64,000 nucleotides of DNA from Rubinisphaera italica (GCF_007859715.1 NZ_SJPG01000001.1:6280001-6344000); one strand, 5' to 3'; counted from the first letter of the stretch, positions 8,455-15,335 are shown. The notes: generated from the letters alone by a model not told the origin. Translations and numbers: made by a program.

Positions 8455-8645
8455 TTTCACTCCTAATTATGCACACCCATTTGTGACGTATCAGCGTCAT
8501 TGTGCATATTATCGTGATTCAATGCCAGTTATAAGCCCATATTGTGCATTTATGGGGCTTGCTAGTGGACCCTGATTTAGAGCCATAACGAGTCGCAAAC
8601 GTCAAGCGACTCAACCAAAAATGGCTCTACTGAAAGAGGTTCAAC
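8455..8645. promoter_or_regulatory. Divergent control region with repeated TGTGCAT boxes
   Basis: The region between the minus-strand 206-aa gene and the plus-strand 214-aa gene holds three copies of TGTGCAT: inverted at 8469-8475 and direct at 8501-8507 and 8543-8549, the latter two within ATTGTGCAT. The first two face each other. TGACG/CGTCA arms also flank 8484-8499. The layout suggests operators of a regulator serving both genes. No confident -35/-10 pair was picked. Confidence 0.45.
8579..8628 (+). repeat. Nested two-tier inverted repeat upstream of the 214-aa gene
   Basis: Outer arms AGAGCCAT (8579-8586) and ATGGCTCT (8621-8628) enclose inner arms GAGTCGC (8590-8596) and GCGACTC (8606-8612). 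It ends 17 nt before the start codon at 8646, so it could fold in the leader RNA near the ribosome site or act as a DNA target. Confidence 0.6.
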
Positions 8646-9290
8646 ATGTCTAATTTTTTAACCGCTGAACAGAAAAAAAAAGCTCGTAAACAAGAGAAAA
8701 TCATTGACAACAAGTTGTCAGGATATGTCGCAATTGGCTTGGCTCTGGTCAAGATTCAAGATGATAAGTTGTATGAAGGGAAATTCGTCGAGTATGCAAC
8801 AGCAAGATTTGATATGAAATGGAATGAAGTTTATCGATACATGAGAGCAGCAATTGCTGCTAAGAATCTTGTTGATGCTGGTTTGGCTTTGCCTCGAAAT
8901 ATTGGTGTTGCTCATCGAGTCCATGAATTGGGGAAAGACGATCCTGCTGAGCAAATTGAGTTGTGGAAATCTGCTCTTGAGATTTCTAAAAAACCAACAA
9001 TTGCAATTCTGAATGATCTTGTTCAGGAATCTGAAGTTGAAGAAATTGAGGAACCACATAAGCCTGTTGAATTAAAAACAGAAAGTTCTGAAGGAAAGAT
9101 TGTAGGTGGAGTCGGTCGGATAATTGGAACATCAAAGACTTTTGATACCAAAACTTTCAAATTGCTGACAGTTTGTAAGACGCTACAAGAATTTGTTGAT
9201 TCAAGCGATGTTCTCCCGCCTTCATTTATGCAAGAGCTTGAACAGATTGAAACTTTGTGTAAGAAGCTTCGAAGCAAAATAGCTGCCTAG
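8646..9290 (+). CDS. Phage/plasmid-type DNA-binding-like protein, 214 aa
   Basis: The N-terminal ~95 residues match a pattern I know from phage and plasmid proteins: 'VAIGLALVKIQDDKLYEGKFVEYATARFDMKWNEVYRYMRAAIAAKNL'. In relatives this reads G-x-A-L-x-x-I-R-D-x-x-L-Y...F-x-x-Y-x-x-x-R-W-x-x-S-R-x-x-A-Y-x-L-I-x-A, a region with a probable helix-turn-helix. The rest is acidic then helical. It is the only convincing plus-strand gene of the packaging/head region and ends in its own terminator. That orientation fits a lysogeny or maintenance gene expressed against the late genes, but this is inference. AGAGG precedes the ATG. Confidence 0.6.
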   Translation: MSNFLTAEQKKKARKQEKIIDNKLSGYVAIGLALVKIQDDKLYEGKFVEYATARFDMKWNEVYRYMRAAIAAKNLVDAGLALPRNIGVAHRVHELGKDDPAEQIELWKSALEISKKPTIAILNDLVQESEVEEIEEPHKPVELKTESSEGKIVGGVGRIIGTSKTFDTKTFKLLTVCKTLQEFVDSSDVLPPSFMQELEQIETLCKKLRSKIAA

Positions 9291-9315
9291 TGTCTACTGC
9301 TGTTGACTTCTCTTA

Positions 9316-9341
9316 GGGGGTGGGTTCGCTCACCCCCTTCT
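9316..9341 (+). terminator. Rho-independent terminator of the 214-aa gene
   Basis: GGGGGTG (9316-9322) pairs with CACCCCC (9331-9337) around GGTTCGCT, followed by TTCTTT. It lies 25 nt past the stop codon. Confidence 0.8.
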
Positions 9342-9369
9342 TTCTCCACCCACATAAGGAATTACCCAT

Positions 9370-9423
9370 ATGACTGTTTACAAAATTTGTAAAAATACTT
9401 TGCATCATGGCTGTGGCTGTTGA
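9370..9423 (+). CDS. Candidate 17-residue peptide
   Basis: ATG at 9370 opens MTVYKICKNTLHHGCGC and stops at 9421-9423. AAGGA lies 9 nt upstream. A perfect copy of the prophage palindrome is inside the frame. The peptide has three Cys and two His. It follows the terminator of the 214-aa gene, so it would need its own promoter. It may equally be a chance frame around the palindrome. Confidence 0.25.
   Translation: MTVYKICKNTLHHGCGC
9378..9392. repeat. Perfect copy of prophage palindrome TTACAAA-N-TTTGTAA
   Basis: TTACAAA-A-TTTGTAA between the plus-strand 214-aa gene and the small terminase gene, overlapping the candidate 17-residue peptide. Confidence 0.85.
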
Positions 9424-9452
9424 AAGGCTAACATCTTTGTCATTGTAACAGT

Positions 9453-9860
9453 CTACTTGGGTGGAGCTATTATCCCGCTCCACCCATTGCTGTTGTCTCC
9501 CTCTTGTTTTTTAACCTTCAATTTATTTCTGTCTGCAGGTGACATTCCCAACATGCTCGACAATTTGACAATCTGATCCTGATGCTTATTGCGAGAGGTA
9601 TACCACGGAGCAACTGAGGGTGTTCCATTTGAGGTCGTAAAGAATTCGCCATCATCTCGGCACTTCTGGTCTGATGCACGAAATAAAGATACAGAACTGC
9701 AATACAATTCTAACAACCTCTCATCGGCATCTGTGAGCAGGTTTAAATCGTTCAAGAGCGAACATACCAGCTTCCACTCTTCAACTGCTGTTGAGTCATT
9801 CTTGAGCGACTCAGGAACTGCTGGTATTGCCTTTTTATTTGTTGTTGGTTTCTTCTTCAT
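9453..9860 (-). CDS. Small terminase subunit, P27 family
   Basis: A 135-aa DNA-recognition subunit of the packaging complex. The pattern 'VPESLKNDSTAVEEWKLVCSLLNDLNLLTDADERLLELYCSSVSLF' followed by 'LSSMLGMSPADRNKLKVKKQE' is typical of the P27 family (P-x-x-L...A...W...h...L-t-x-x-D...L-x-x-h-C...L-G-h-s-P-s-s-R-x-k). Its ATG overlaps the methyltransferase stop as ATGA, so the two are translationally coupled. It is separated from large terminase by two other genes on opposite strands, which is unusual. Confidence 0.85.
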   Translation of the reverse strand: MKKKPTTNKKAIPAVPESLKNDSTAVEEWKLVCSLLNDLNLLTDADERLLELYCSSVSLFRASDQKCRDDGEFFTTSNGTPSVAPWYTSRNKHQDQIVKLSSMLGMSPADRNKLKVKKQEGDNSNGWSGIIAPPK

Positions 9861-10750
9861 ATTAGCCTCCCTGCGATCTCAGCAACAATTGGTGGCACAA
9901 CTGCATTTCCAAATAAACGATAGTTCTCTTTTCTGTTGCTGTGCAGCTTATACCACTGCGGAAATCCCTGAATTCTTGCCACCTCACGAGATGTCAGATA
10001 TCGCATCTCAGGATAGATTACTTTTCTTCCGTAAGTCGCACCAAAACAAGAAGCAGCGAGTGTTGGTGATGGTTCATTGCTCCTGATTAAGTAATCATCT
10101 TGATGAAGTTTGCCCTGATCATTCACAACGGGAATTCTGCCTGTGGTTTTTTCAATTGAATCTGGCAAGCGATAGCACCGATGGAAATGATGATCTGTTA
10201 CATTCTTTTGAAGTATGTGTTTGATTGTTCGTCTCGGTTTGCCATTACCATCTGGAATCTCGATTTGTTTTGGACCTGCCAAGATGAAAACCCGCTCTCT
10301 CAATTGTGGCACACCAAAATTAATCGAGTTACAAACTTTGTAACTTACTTTATATCCTCTTTTTTTAATTTCATCGAGGATCGTTTCAAAGGTTTTGCCA
10401 TCATCGATGTGAAGTAAGTTCTTCACATTCTCCAGCAATAACCAGCGTGGCTTGTTACTGTCAACCAATCTGAGAATCTGAAAAATCAGTTGTCCCCGTG
10501 GATCGTCAAAACCTTTCTGTCTTCCTGCCGATGAGAAAGATTGACATGGAAAACCACCACAAAGCAGATCGAGCTTGGGCAACTCTACAATTTTTGTAAC
10601 ATCACTGTGCAAAGTATGAGCGGGGAAATTCAATGCATATTGAGAGCGTGCGATTGGTTCATTTTCGGCTGCAAAATGACAGTTTCCAAGGTCTTTCAAG
10701 CCGACACTAAAGCCGCCAAGTCCTGCAAATAAATCAATGTAATCTAACAT
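9857..10750 (-). CDS. DNA (cytosine-5-)-methyltransferase
   Basis: A 297-aa C5 methyltransferase with all key motifs: I 'DLFAGLGGFSVGL', IV 'GGFPCQSFS' with catalytic Cys69, VI 'LLENVKNLL', VIII 'QLRERVFILAG', IX 'RYLTSREVARIQGFP' and X 'FGNAVVPPIV'. No restriction partner is adjacent, so it is probably an orphan phage enzyme protecting phage DNA against host cleavage or marking packaging sites. It sits directly before small terminase with an ATGA overlap. It contains one perfect and one 12-of-14 copy of the prophage palindrome. The start ATG lies in a small hairpin. Confidence 0.93.
   Translation of the reverse strand: MLDYIDLFAGLGGFSVGLKDLGNCHFAAENEPIARSQYALNFPAHTLHSDVTKIVELPKLDLLCGGFPCQSFSSAGRQKGFDDPRGQLIFQILRLVDSNKPRWLLLENVKNLLHIDDGKTFETILDEIKKRGYKVSYKVCNSINFGVPQLRERVFILAGPKQIEIPDGNGKPRRTIKHILQKNVTDHHFHRCYRLPDSIEKTTGRIPVVNDQGKLHQDDYLIRSNEPSPTLAASCFGATYGRKVIYPEMRYLTSREVARIQGFPQWYKLHSNRKENYRLFGNAVVPPIVAEIAGRLI
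10329..10343. repeat. Perfect copy of prophage palindrome inside the methyltransferase gene
   Basis: TTACAAA-C-TTTGTAA within coding sequence, flanked by G and C. The coding strand is read as S-Y-K-V-C-N-S. Confidence 0.85.
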
Positions 10751-10762
10751 ACATTAGGTATG
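10748..10762 (-). promoter_or_regulatory. Start-codon hairpin of the methyltransferase gene
   Basis: CATAC (10748-10752) and GTATG (10758-10762) form a 5-bp stem with a 5-nt loop, and the minus-strand ATG is in one arm. It matches the layout at the terminase and portal starts. Confidence 0.4.
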
Positions 10763-10783
10763 CAGACGAAGTTGAATTTACTT

Positions 10784-10801
10784 AGTCAACTGATGTTGAC
10801 T
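10784..10801 (-). repeat. Inverted repeat after the 347-aa gene
   Basis: AGTCAAC (10784-10790) and GTTGACT (10795-10801) form a 7-bp stem with loop TGAT, touching the end of the 347-aa gene. There is no long U-tract, so it may be an RNA-stability hairpin and not a terminator. Confidence 0.4.
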
Positions 10802-10802
10802 G

Positions 10803-11846
10803 TTAGACCTTAGCCAATGTCAATGTTGTCGGTCTCAAGCCAGCAGGTATATCAGTGGGGTCGTAACCCCAAAATGCATCGGTTGAGAGTGTGAATACAG
10901 TCGAACCCCACCAGCTTATTCCTGTTGAATAATCAGAAAAATAATAAAAGTATCGTGGACTACAAAACGAACCAATCGAGCCACCGACACCGACTCTGAT
11001 GATATGACCCGCTGATGCGTATCCGACTGGTTCTAAAATTATTGTCGATAATTCTTCATCTGGTGTCTTGCAACTGCCTTCCACCCAATAGTAGGTATTG
11101 TTGATATTATCACAAGCTGCCGCTGTGAATTCTGGAATCGTATTGTATAAAGGACCAAAGTCACCGTTGCGACAAAAGCAATCAGGATTGGTATTGCTAG
11201 TCAGCACAAGTGGACCAGCAGCAACTGTCTCGTCAATGTCGCCCCCTTTAACGGTATAGCTGCTAGGCATTTTGTAGAACCAATCGGGCAATCCAGATGT
11301 TGCATCTGCGTGCAATGAACCACTGCAAAACTTATCAGTGCCGTCAAAAAATACAGAACCAAATTGCAAAGTGCCACCATTGCCGATAGGTGTCTGACTG
11401 ATTCTGATCGATCCATTTGCAACCCCCACATATCCAGTGAAAAAAGGACTACAAGCAGTTTGAGAGACAAGCTTAATGTCAATCGATCCTGCTTCTGTTG
11501 GGTGGGAAATTGTCCCCAAGTATCGACCAAATCCATCGTGCAAAAGCTGCCCCATATGAGGACCATATGACAAGTTGTCATGGTTCCATCCCATCGAAGT
11601 TCCACCGCTCCAAGTCTCGTTGAAGCTGCCAGTTGTTGTCAGCCATACATCGTAACCAACGGGAACTGACTTGTTGCCAGTTGGTGTGCAATACGTGTCA
11701 ACGTCATCAATCGGTAAGCAAGACATTTGAACTGAATAGCCGTTCAAGCCTGCTGGCTTTGCTGGTGGGAAATCTAAGCCTGTGATGTAATCGTAATCTG
11801 ATTGATGACCTTCTAAGAGTTGTCGATAACATGCACTGCCATACAT
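10803..11846 (-). CDS. Cysteine-rich phage protein, 347 aa, unknown
   Basis: The start codon at 11846 shares its A with the stop of the upstream gene (TAATG), so the pair is coupled; a longer in-frame extension to 11876 would lie inside that gene. The protein is rich in G, S, T, Y and has many cysteines in the middle and C-terminal parts ('NPDCFCRNGDFGPL', 'ACDNINNTYYWVEGSCKTPDEE'). Short beta-strand-like segments dominate and there is no signal peptide or membrane segment. This composition fits a virion surface or fibre protein, but I recognise no family. Confidence 0.65.
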   Translation of the reverse strand: MYGSACYRQLLEGHQSDYDYITGLDFPPAKPAGLNGYSVQMSCLPIDDVDTYCTPTGNKSVPVGYDVWLTTTGSFNETWSGGTSMGWNHDNLSYGPHMGQLLHDGFGRYLGTISHPTEAGSIDIKLVSQTACSPFFTGYVGVANGSIRISQTPIGNGGTLQFGSVFFDGTDKFCSGSLHADATSGLPDWFYKMPSSYTVKGGDIDETVAAGPLVLTSNTNPDCFCRNGDFGPLYNTIPEFTAAACDNINNTYYWVEGSCKTPDEELSTIILEPVGYASAGHIIRVGVGGSIGSFCSPRYFYYFSDYSTGISWWGSTVFTLSTDAFWGYDPTDIPAGLRPTTLTLAKV

Positions 11847-12535
11847 TATGCACACCCCAATACAATCACTTCCCACAAGGTGCCACCAATCACATTCTCA
11901 GATTCCACACCACCAATCGCTGTGCAATAGACTCCACTGGAAGCAGGGAAACTCCCACGAGTCATGACGTATATTTCTTCGCCTGTTGAGTGCCAGCCAT
12001 CTGCAACGGAATATTCCCAAACCGCCATTGTTGCTGACGATCCCGAAGCACTGCCAAGAGCACTTGTCAGATAACCTCTCTTCAACTGGATTTCAACTGC
12101 TGGTGGTCTCCAGTATGTGACAATCTCGTTTCCGACTTTCCAACCAAGAATGTATTCACCAACTGGAATATACTCATTACAAATATTGTAAATAAAAACC
12201 ACATTTGAATCGTCTTCTTTGATCTCTTCATCTGTGATTGTCGCCGCCTCTTCAACAGCATCATCAAATTCAATCGTTGCAGAAACCGCCGTAAAGATTT
12301 GCAAATGGTCAGCTTCCTCAACGTAGCTCGAATCATAAATACAAGTTTTGTAAAGCTTAGCTTTTCCACCAAGAGAACCAGATAGGGAAAGCAATACACC
12401 AGCACTTGACCGACTCAATTGAAGCGGAGCAGAAACGCTCAAGCCCTCAAATCGCTTGGCTTCACGCCGTATCGCCTCCAAATCCTTAGCGGTTAATGGC
12501 TCGCCTTTTTGAAATGGATCTGACCTGACTTGCAT
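11846..12535 (-). CDS. Phage protein, 229 aa, unknown
   Basis: AAGGAG 4 nt before the ATG at 12535 fixes the start (MQVRSDPFQKGEPLTAKDLE). The N-terminal 40 residues are helical and charged, then 'VSAPLQLSRSSAGVLLSLSG', which resembles the N-terminal part of unknown proteins I associate with planctomycete prophages. The C-terminal ~60 residues are beta-rich. It is coupled to the 347-aa gene downstream (TAATG). Role is probably structural. It carries two copies of the prophage palindrome (12177 and 12339). Confidence 0.6.
   Translation of the reverse strand: MQVRSDPFQKGEPLTAKDLEAIRREAKRFEGLSVSAPLQLSRSSAGVLLSLSGSLGGKAKLYKTCIYDSSYVEEADHLQIFTAVSATIEFDDAVEEAATITDEEIKEDDSNVVFIYNICNEYIPVGEYILGWKVGNEIVTYWRPPAVEIQLKRGYLTSALGSASGSSATMAVWEYSVADGWHSTGEEIYVMTRGSFPASSGVYCTAIGGVESENVIGGTLWEVIVLGCA
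12177..12191. repeat. Prophage palindrome, 13 of 14 positions
   Basis: TTACAAA-T-ATTGTAA inside the 229-aa gene. The coding strand is read as Y-N-I-C-N. A 12-of-14 copy in the same gene (12339-12353) is read as Y-K-T-C-I. Confidence 0.7.
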
Positions 12536-12608
12536 CTGACTCCTTATTGTGTGAATCTGTTTCAATTGGTGGGGACAATAATTGACCCCAGAGGTTTAAA
12601 ATTAGGCG

Positions 12609-12643
12609 AAAAAAAAAGACGTACTGGGGATGGGACACCCAGT
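12609..12643 (-). terminator. Probable terminator downstream of the HNH gene
   Basis: ACTGGG (12623-12628) and CCCAGT (12638-12643) form a short stem. Nine A on the plus strand (12609-12617) give a U-tract on the minus strand a few bases later. The spacing is looser than in the other terminators here. Confidence 0.5.
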
Positions 12644-12678
12644 CCTCTCACCCTGCAAATTTTACCCCGCCCTACCCC

Positions 12679-12727
12679 CTAGCCCACTCCTGTTGACCTG
12701 TCTTCCCAGTCAACCCCAGTGGGCTAG
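12679..12727. repeat. Nested two-tier inverted repeat between the HNH and 229-aa genes
   Basis: Outer arms CTAGCCCACT (12679-12688) and AGTGGGCTAG (12718-12727) pair perfectly over 10 bp. After 3-nt spacers on each side, inner arms GTTGAC (12692-12697) and GTCAAC (12709-12714) pair again. The architecture resembles the repeat at 8579-8628. Its place next to HNH, a usual neighbour of cohesive-end sites, makes it a candidate packaging or RNA element. Confidence 0.65.
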
Positions 12728-12784
12728 ATGTGTGGTGTCGATTCATACTTGCTTCGATCTCTTGTCTTTCGCCTGTGAGTGAAT

Positions 12785-13189
12785 TTATTCATTGCCTTCC
12801 TTTTCTTCTTCTGTATCTACGATCCTTAATCCTGTTTCAGGATCAATCTTCACATCTTCAAATTTCCTAATTCGTCTGATCTCATTTTCAACCAACTGAT
12901 GGCACGAATCACAAAGACTCTCAAGGTTATCGAGATCAAAAGCTTTCTCGATATCTTCTTCAATGCTTATGATATGGTGAACCTGTCTTGCAGGTTGTCC
13001 TGCTCTGCCAGCATTCGTGCAGCGATTGCACAAAGGATAAGATCGCAATTGGATTAAGCGAACCTTTTTCCAACGTGCCGACTTATACAGCTTTTGTCTT
13101 TGTTGTTGATCAACAGGACGTTCTTTAACTGGCTTCCTGATTACAATTTTTGTAATTCGTTTGTGCTCGAAATTAAGACCTTTCGCCAT
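12785..13189 (-). CDS. HNH endonuclease
   Basis: A 134-aa HNH nuclease: zinc-binding Cys54/Cys57 in 'YPLCNRC', catalytic 'VHHI' (His71-His72), Asn89 in 'LDNLESL', and Cys93/Cys96-His97 in 'LCDSCHQ'. In HK97-type phages a small HNH protein next to the terminase genes is needed for cutting at the packaging site. Here it is about 3 kb from small terminase. Its ATG overlaps the stop of the tail-fibre-like gene (TAATG). A 13-of-14 palindrome copy lies near its N-terminus. Confidence 0.9.
   Translation of the reverse strand: MAKGLNFEHKRITKIVIRKPVKERPVDQQQRQKLYKSARWKKVRLIQLRSYPLCNRCTNAGRAGQPARQVHHIISIEEDIEKAFDLDNLESLCDSCHQLVENEIRRIRKFEDVKIDPETGLRIVDTEEEKEGNE
13141..13155. repeat. Prophage palindrome, 13 of 14 positions
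   Basis: TTACAAT-T-TTTGTAA within the HNH gene. The coding strand is read as I-T-K-I-V-I. Confidence 0.7.
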
Positions 13190-13611
13190 TAGTCCAATGA
13201 GACCTGCAATGCGTTGATGTCGAATTCCAAAACGTCATTGGTTTCGATTGTTTTTGAACTGGTCAACTCAGCATAAGCAATCACATTGCCGTTAGTTGAT
13301 GCAGTGCATATTGCAGCATGCGTGATGGTTCCCCAGTCAGCGGTCGCTTTCGGAAAGCTGATTTTGGCATTGTTTCTGACGTAACCAACTCCATCGGGAT
13401 CAGTCCAATTACTATCAGATGGATCAAGTTGCTGACGAGCATACGAGCCGCCAGAGACCTCGGTGCCAGTCGATGTTGTGAAGTTGCCTGTGCTGGCTTC
13501 ATCTGGCGTTGCGGTAAGCAATGCAATCCATAATTCGGATGGCTTTGAAAATGCAGCGGAACGGAATAAACCGTTCAGGATGTTTTCTTCGGTTGTGTTT
13601 GAGAAAGACAT
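13189..13611 (-). CDS. Tail-fibre-like structural protein
   Basis: A 140-aa protein starting MSFSNTTEENILNGLFRSAAF. The pattern 'LWIALLTATPDEASTG...TEVSGGSYARQQL...NNAKISFPKATADWGTITHAAIC...NVIAYAELTSSKTI' is well known from small phage fibre/baseplate-type proteins (ALhT-x-x-P...E-h-x-g-g-s-Y-a-R...I-x-F-p-x-A-t-x-x-W-G-x-h-x-h-x-x-h). It opens the long minus-strand phage transcript and is coupled to HNH. The position ahead of the packaging genes, away from the tail module, is unusual. Confidence 0.75.
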   Translation of the reverse strand: MSFSNTTEENILNGLFRSAAFSKPSELWIALLTATPDEASTGNFTTSTGTEVSGGSYARQQLDPSDSNWTDPDGVGYVRNNAKISFPKATADWGTITHAAICTASTNGNVIAYAELTSSKTIETNDVLEFDINALQVSLD

Positions 13612-13616
13612 AATGT

Positions 13617-13650
13617 AATACCTCAGTAAAAGTTAATTAACTGAGGTATT
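13617..13650. promoter_or_regulatory. Inverted repeat between divergent genes
   Basis: AATACCTCAGT (13617-13627) and ACTGAGGTATT (13640-13650) pair perfectly over 11 bp around AAAAGTTAATTA. It lies between the minus-strand tail-fibre-like gene and the plus-strand HEPN gene, upstream of both, so it is more likely an operator or leader hairpin than a terminator. Confidence 0.5.
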
Positions 13651-13673
13651 TATCCACGTGAGGAGCTAAATCT

Positions 13674-14453
13674 GTGAAAGAAATTACATTGTCAAAACCA
13701 GTGCTTCTCTTTCAGTACTTGAATAAAATTAGTTTATCAAAAGATCTAAATAACAGATCAGAGTCATTGTTAGTCGGTCAATTGATTCGTGACTCGGAAG
13801 ATTTGTGTAATGAATGTGGATTTGAATCCACTTTGCACCACATTGCTTCGGCAAGAGATGTGAAAGAAAATGGCTTGATCGATATGGAACTAAGACTAAT
13901 TCGCTTGAAATCTCACATATCTGCTGCAATTAGTATGATGTCAAGGGAATTGGAAGTCTCCAAGGTAGGGTTACTTGATGACAGTGTCGTTTCTCCTCGT
14001 TTTTCAAGTCTTAAAGAGAGTTTGTCAGAATCAGGTAAACTGTTTCACGAAGAGACCATAAAGTGTGCAAGAATTGGAGCTTACCGGGCATGTCTAATTA
14101 ACGCTTGGACGTTATGTATGGACTCGATTCAATCATGGATCATCGATGATGATTCCAGATTAAGTTCATTCAATGAAGAGCTACTCAAAAGCAAACGCAA
14201 CGATAAAAGCATTTATAGTGAAGTGAAGACAAAAGAGGATTTCTGGGAAGCAAAAAAATCACCGGGTGAGCGAACCGTTCTTGATTGCATCCAGCATAAA
14301 ATTGGAGAAAAAATATACCGACGAATATTGACTGCCCTTGATGAACGAAACACATATGCTCATGCGAATTCAGCAGAGCTTGAACGTGATAAAGTAACTG
14401 GATACATCTCGTCCATTGTGGATATCATAGATGCAATTCAAAAACGAATATGA
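13674..14453 (+). CDS. HEPN-like protein, candidate ribonuclease toxin
   Basis: A 259-aa, mostly helical protein with a GTG start preceded by AGGAG at 8 nt. Residues 225-230 read R-N-T-Y-A-H, the R-N-x3-H signature of HEPN ribonucleases. Upstream, 'ARIGAYRACLINAWTLCMDSIQSWI' (132-156) resembles the first long helix of HEPN domains, where an A-Y-R-A-x-x-h-h-A-W pattern is common. HEPN proteins typically act in toxin-antitoxin, abortive infection and other defence systems by cutting RNA. Its plus-strand orientation, opposite to the late phage genes, and position near the attachment end fit expression from the lysogen. The HEPN call rests on the motif and helix pattern only. Confidence 0.6.
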   Translation: MKEITLSKPVLLFQYLNKISLSKDLNNRSESLLVGQLIRDSEDLCNECGFESTLHHIASARDVKENGLIDMELRLIRLKSHISAAISMMSRELEVSKVGLLDDSVVSPRFSSLKESLSESGKLFHEETIKCARIGAYRACLINAWTLCMDSIQSWIIDDDSRLSSFNEELLKSKRNDKSIYSEVKTKEDFWEAKKSPGERTVLDCIQHKIGEKIYRRILTALDERNTYAHANSAELERDKVTGYISSIVDIIDAIQKRI

Positions 14454-14528
14454 ATGGGACAACAGAGTACGTTATATCTGCGTATGGCAAAATCTTGAAT
14501 GTGGGTTGAGAGAAAGAGGTTTGAAGAC

Positions 14529-15032
14529 TTATGCCTGAATCTCACTACTCCTCAAATATCGATCTGGTTTGTTTCGTATAAATACCCACACTCTATTATC
14601 AACGACATACGGTTTTCCAAAAGTCGAATCAGATGAAACTTGTTCTAGTACTCCTTTGTGTACCAATGAAGCAATTCCGGGCTTGTTTGCTGGCCAATTC
14701 AAAGTGGTTTCATTTTTGTTGACATGCTGCATCAGAATTAATTTCTCATCCTGATTTAGTCCATCAAGCATTGACTTCATGAGTTCCTTTTCTTTGTAAA
14801 GATCGTAGATATATGCTATGAATGAAGCACCCAAAATAAATAGTTCAATGACCCATACGATGAAGAAAAATACTGCTGCCAATCCAATCCATTTACCATA
14901 TTCATCTCTGATTTCTTCAATTTTCAATTGAGACGGTAATGGAACCAGCAGAACAACAAGTGATGTAAAAAATAAGGAGAAGGAATATCGTGGACGGACT
15001 GCCAATTTAGCCAACTCTACCCAATCAGGCAT
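14529..15032 (-). CDS. SieB-like superinfection exclusion membrane protein
   Basis: A 167-aa protein with two membrane segments: about 15-34 ('YSFSLFFTSLVVLLVPLP') and about 47-76 ('WIGLAAVFFFIVWVIELFILGASFIAYIY'). A cytoplasmic domain follows with 'LDGLNQDEKLILMQHVNKNETTLNWP', 'GIASLVHKGVLEQ' and 'YVVDNRVWVFIRN'. This order (two helices, then a small winged-helix-like domain with L-x-x-x-E-x-x-h-L and L-x-x-x-G-h-L) is that of SieB-type proteins, which block development of superinfecting phages. It is the last gene of a four-gene operon; only 3 nt separate it from the upstream gene. The family call is from memory and not from a search. Confidence 0.6.
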   Translation of the reverse strand: MPDWVELAKLAVRPRYSFSLFFTSLVVLLVPLPSQLKIEEIRDEYGKWIGLAAVFFFIVWVIELFILGASFIAYIYDLYKEKELMKSMLDGLNQDEKLILMQHVNKNETTLNWPANKPGIASLVHKGVLEQVSSDSTFGKPYVVDNRVWVFIRNKPDRYLRSSEIQA

Positions 15033-15035
15033 AAA

Positions 15036-15332
15036 TCAGTTCCCTTCTATTAGAACTTCTACAACTTTAACGACTTGCTCTGCCTTGATTTTTAGGTCTA
15101 AAAAGGAAGCATCTCCCTGTCCCAATTTTTGCCCATGCGTGCCACTAATCATGGCTGGGAAGTTATCTTTGTAATCTGGAAATTCAGCAGAAACCTGACT
15201 TATGATCTTATTGTAATCACATGCTAAAGACCAACTTATTTTTCCGCTTCGATTTCGTTCATTCTCGTTTTCAATTGTCGAAATAATTGCTTGAAGTCGC
15301 CCTCTCAATAATTGAGCTTTTTTATTATCCAC
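15036..15332 (-). CDS. Small helical prophage protein, tandem paralog 2
   Basis: A 98-aa protein, probably cytoplasmic and all-helical. It aligns end to end with the 98-aa product of the gene just upstream: 'ISWSLACDYNKIISQVSAEFPDYKDNFPAMISGT' here corresponds to 'ISLAIAEDFNGIIDQLVLEVPDIKNIVPKKITST' there, and both end in a helix after a D-L-x-I pattern. The two are therefore an old tandem duplication. Three nucleotides separate it from both neighbours. No known family is recognised; partnership with the SieB-like protein is inferred from the packing. Confidence 0.65.
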   Translation of the reverse strand: MDNKKAQLLRGRLQAIISTIENENERNRSGKISWSLACDYNKIISQVSAEFPDYKDNFPAMISGTHGQKLGQGDASFLDLKIKAEQVVKVVEVLIEGN

Positions 15333-15335
15333 GTT

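Noticed and set aside
9458..9486. TGGGTGGAG/CTCCACCCA hairpin at the end of small terminase as a terminator
   Set aside because: It is inside the coding sequence and has no U-tract; probably incidental or an RNA-stability element.
9857..10750. Prophage C5 methyltransferase as part of a restriction-modification pair
   Set aside because: No endonuclease gene other than HNH is near, and HNH is explained by packaging; treated as an orphan methylase.
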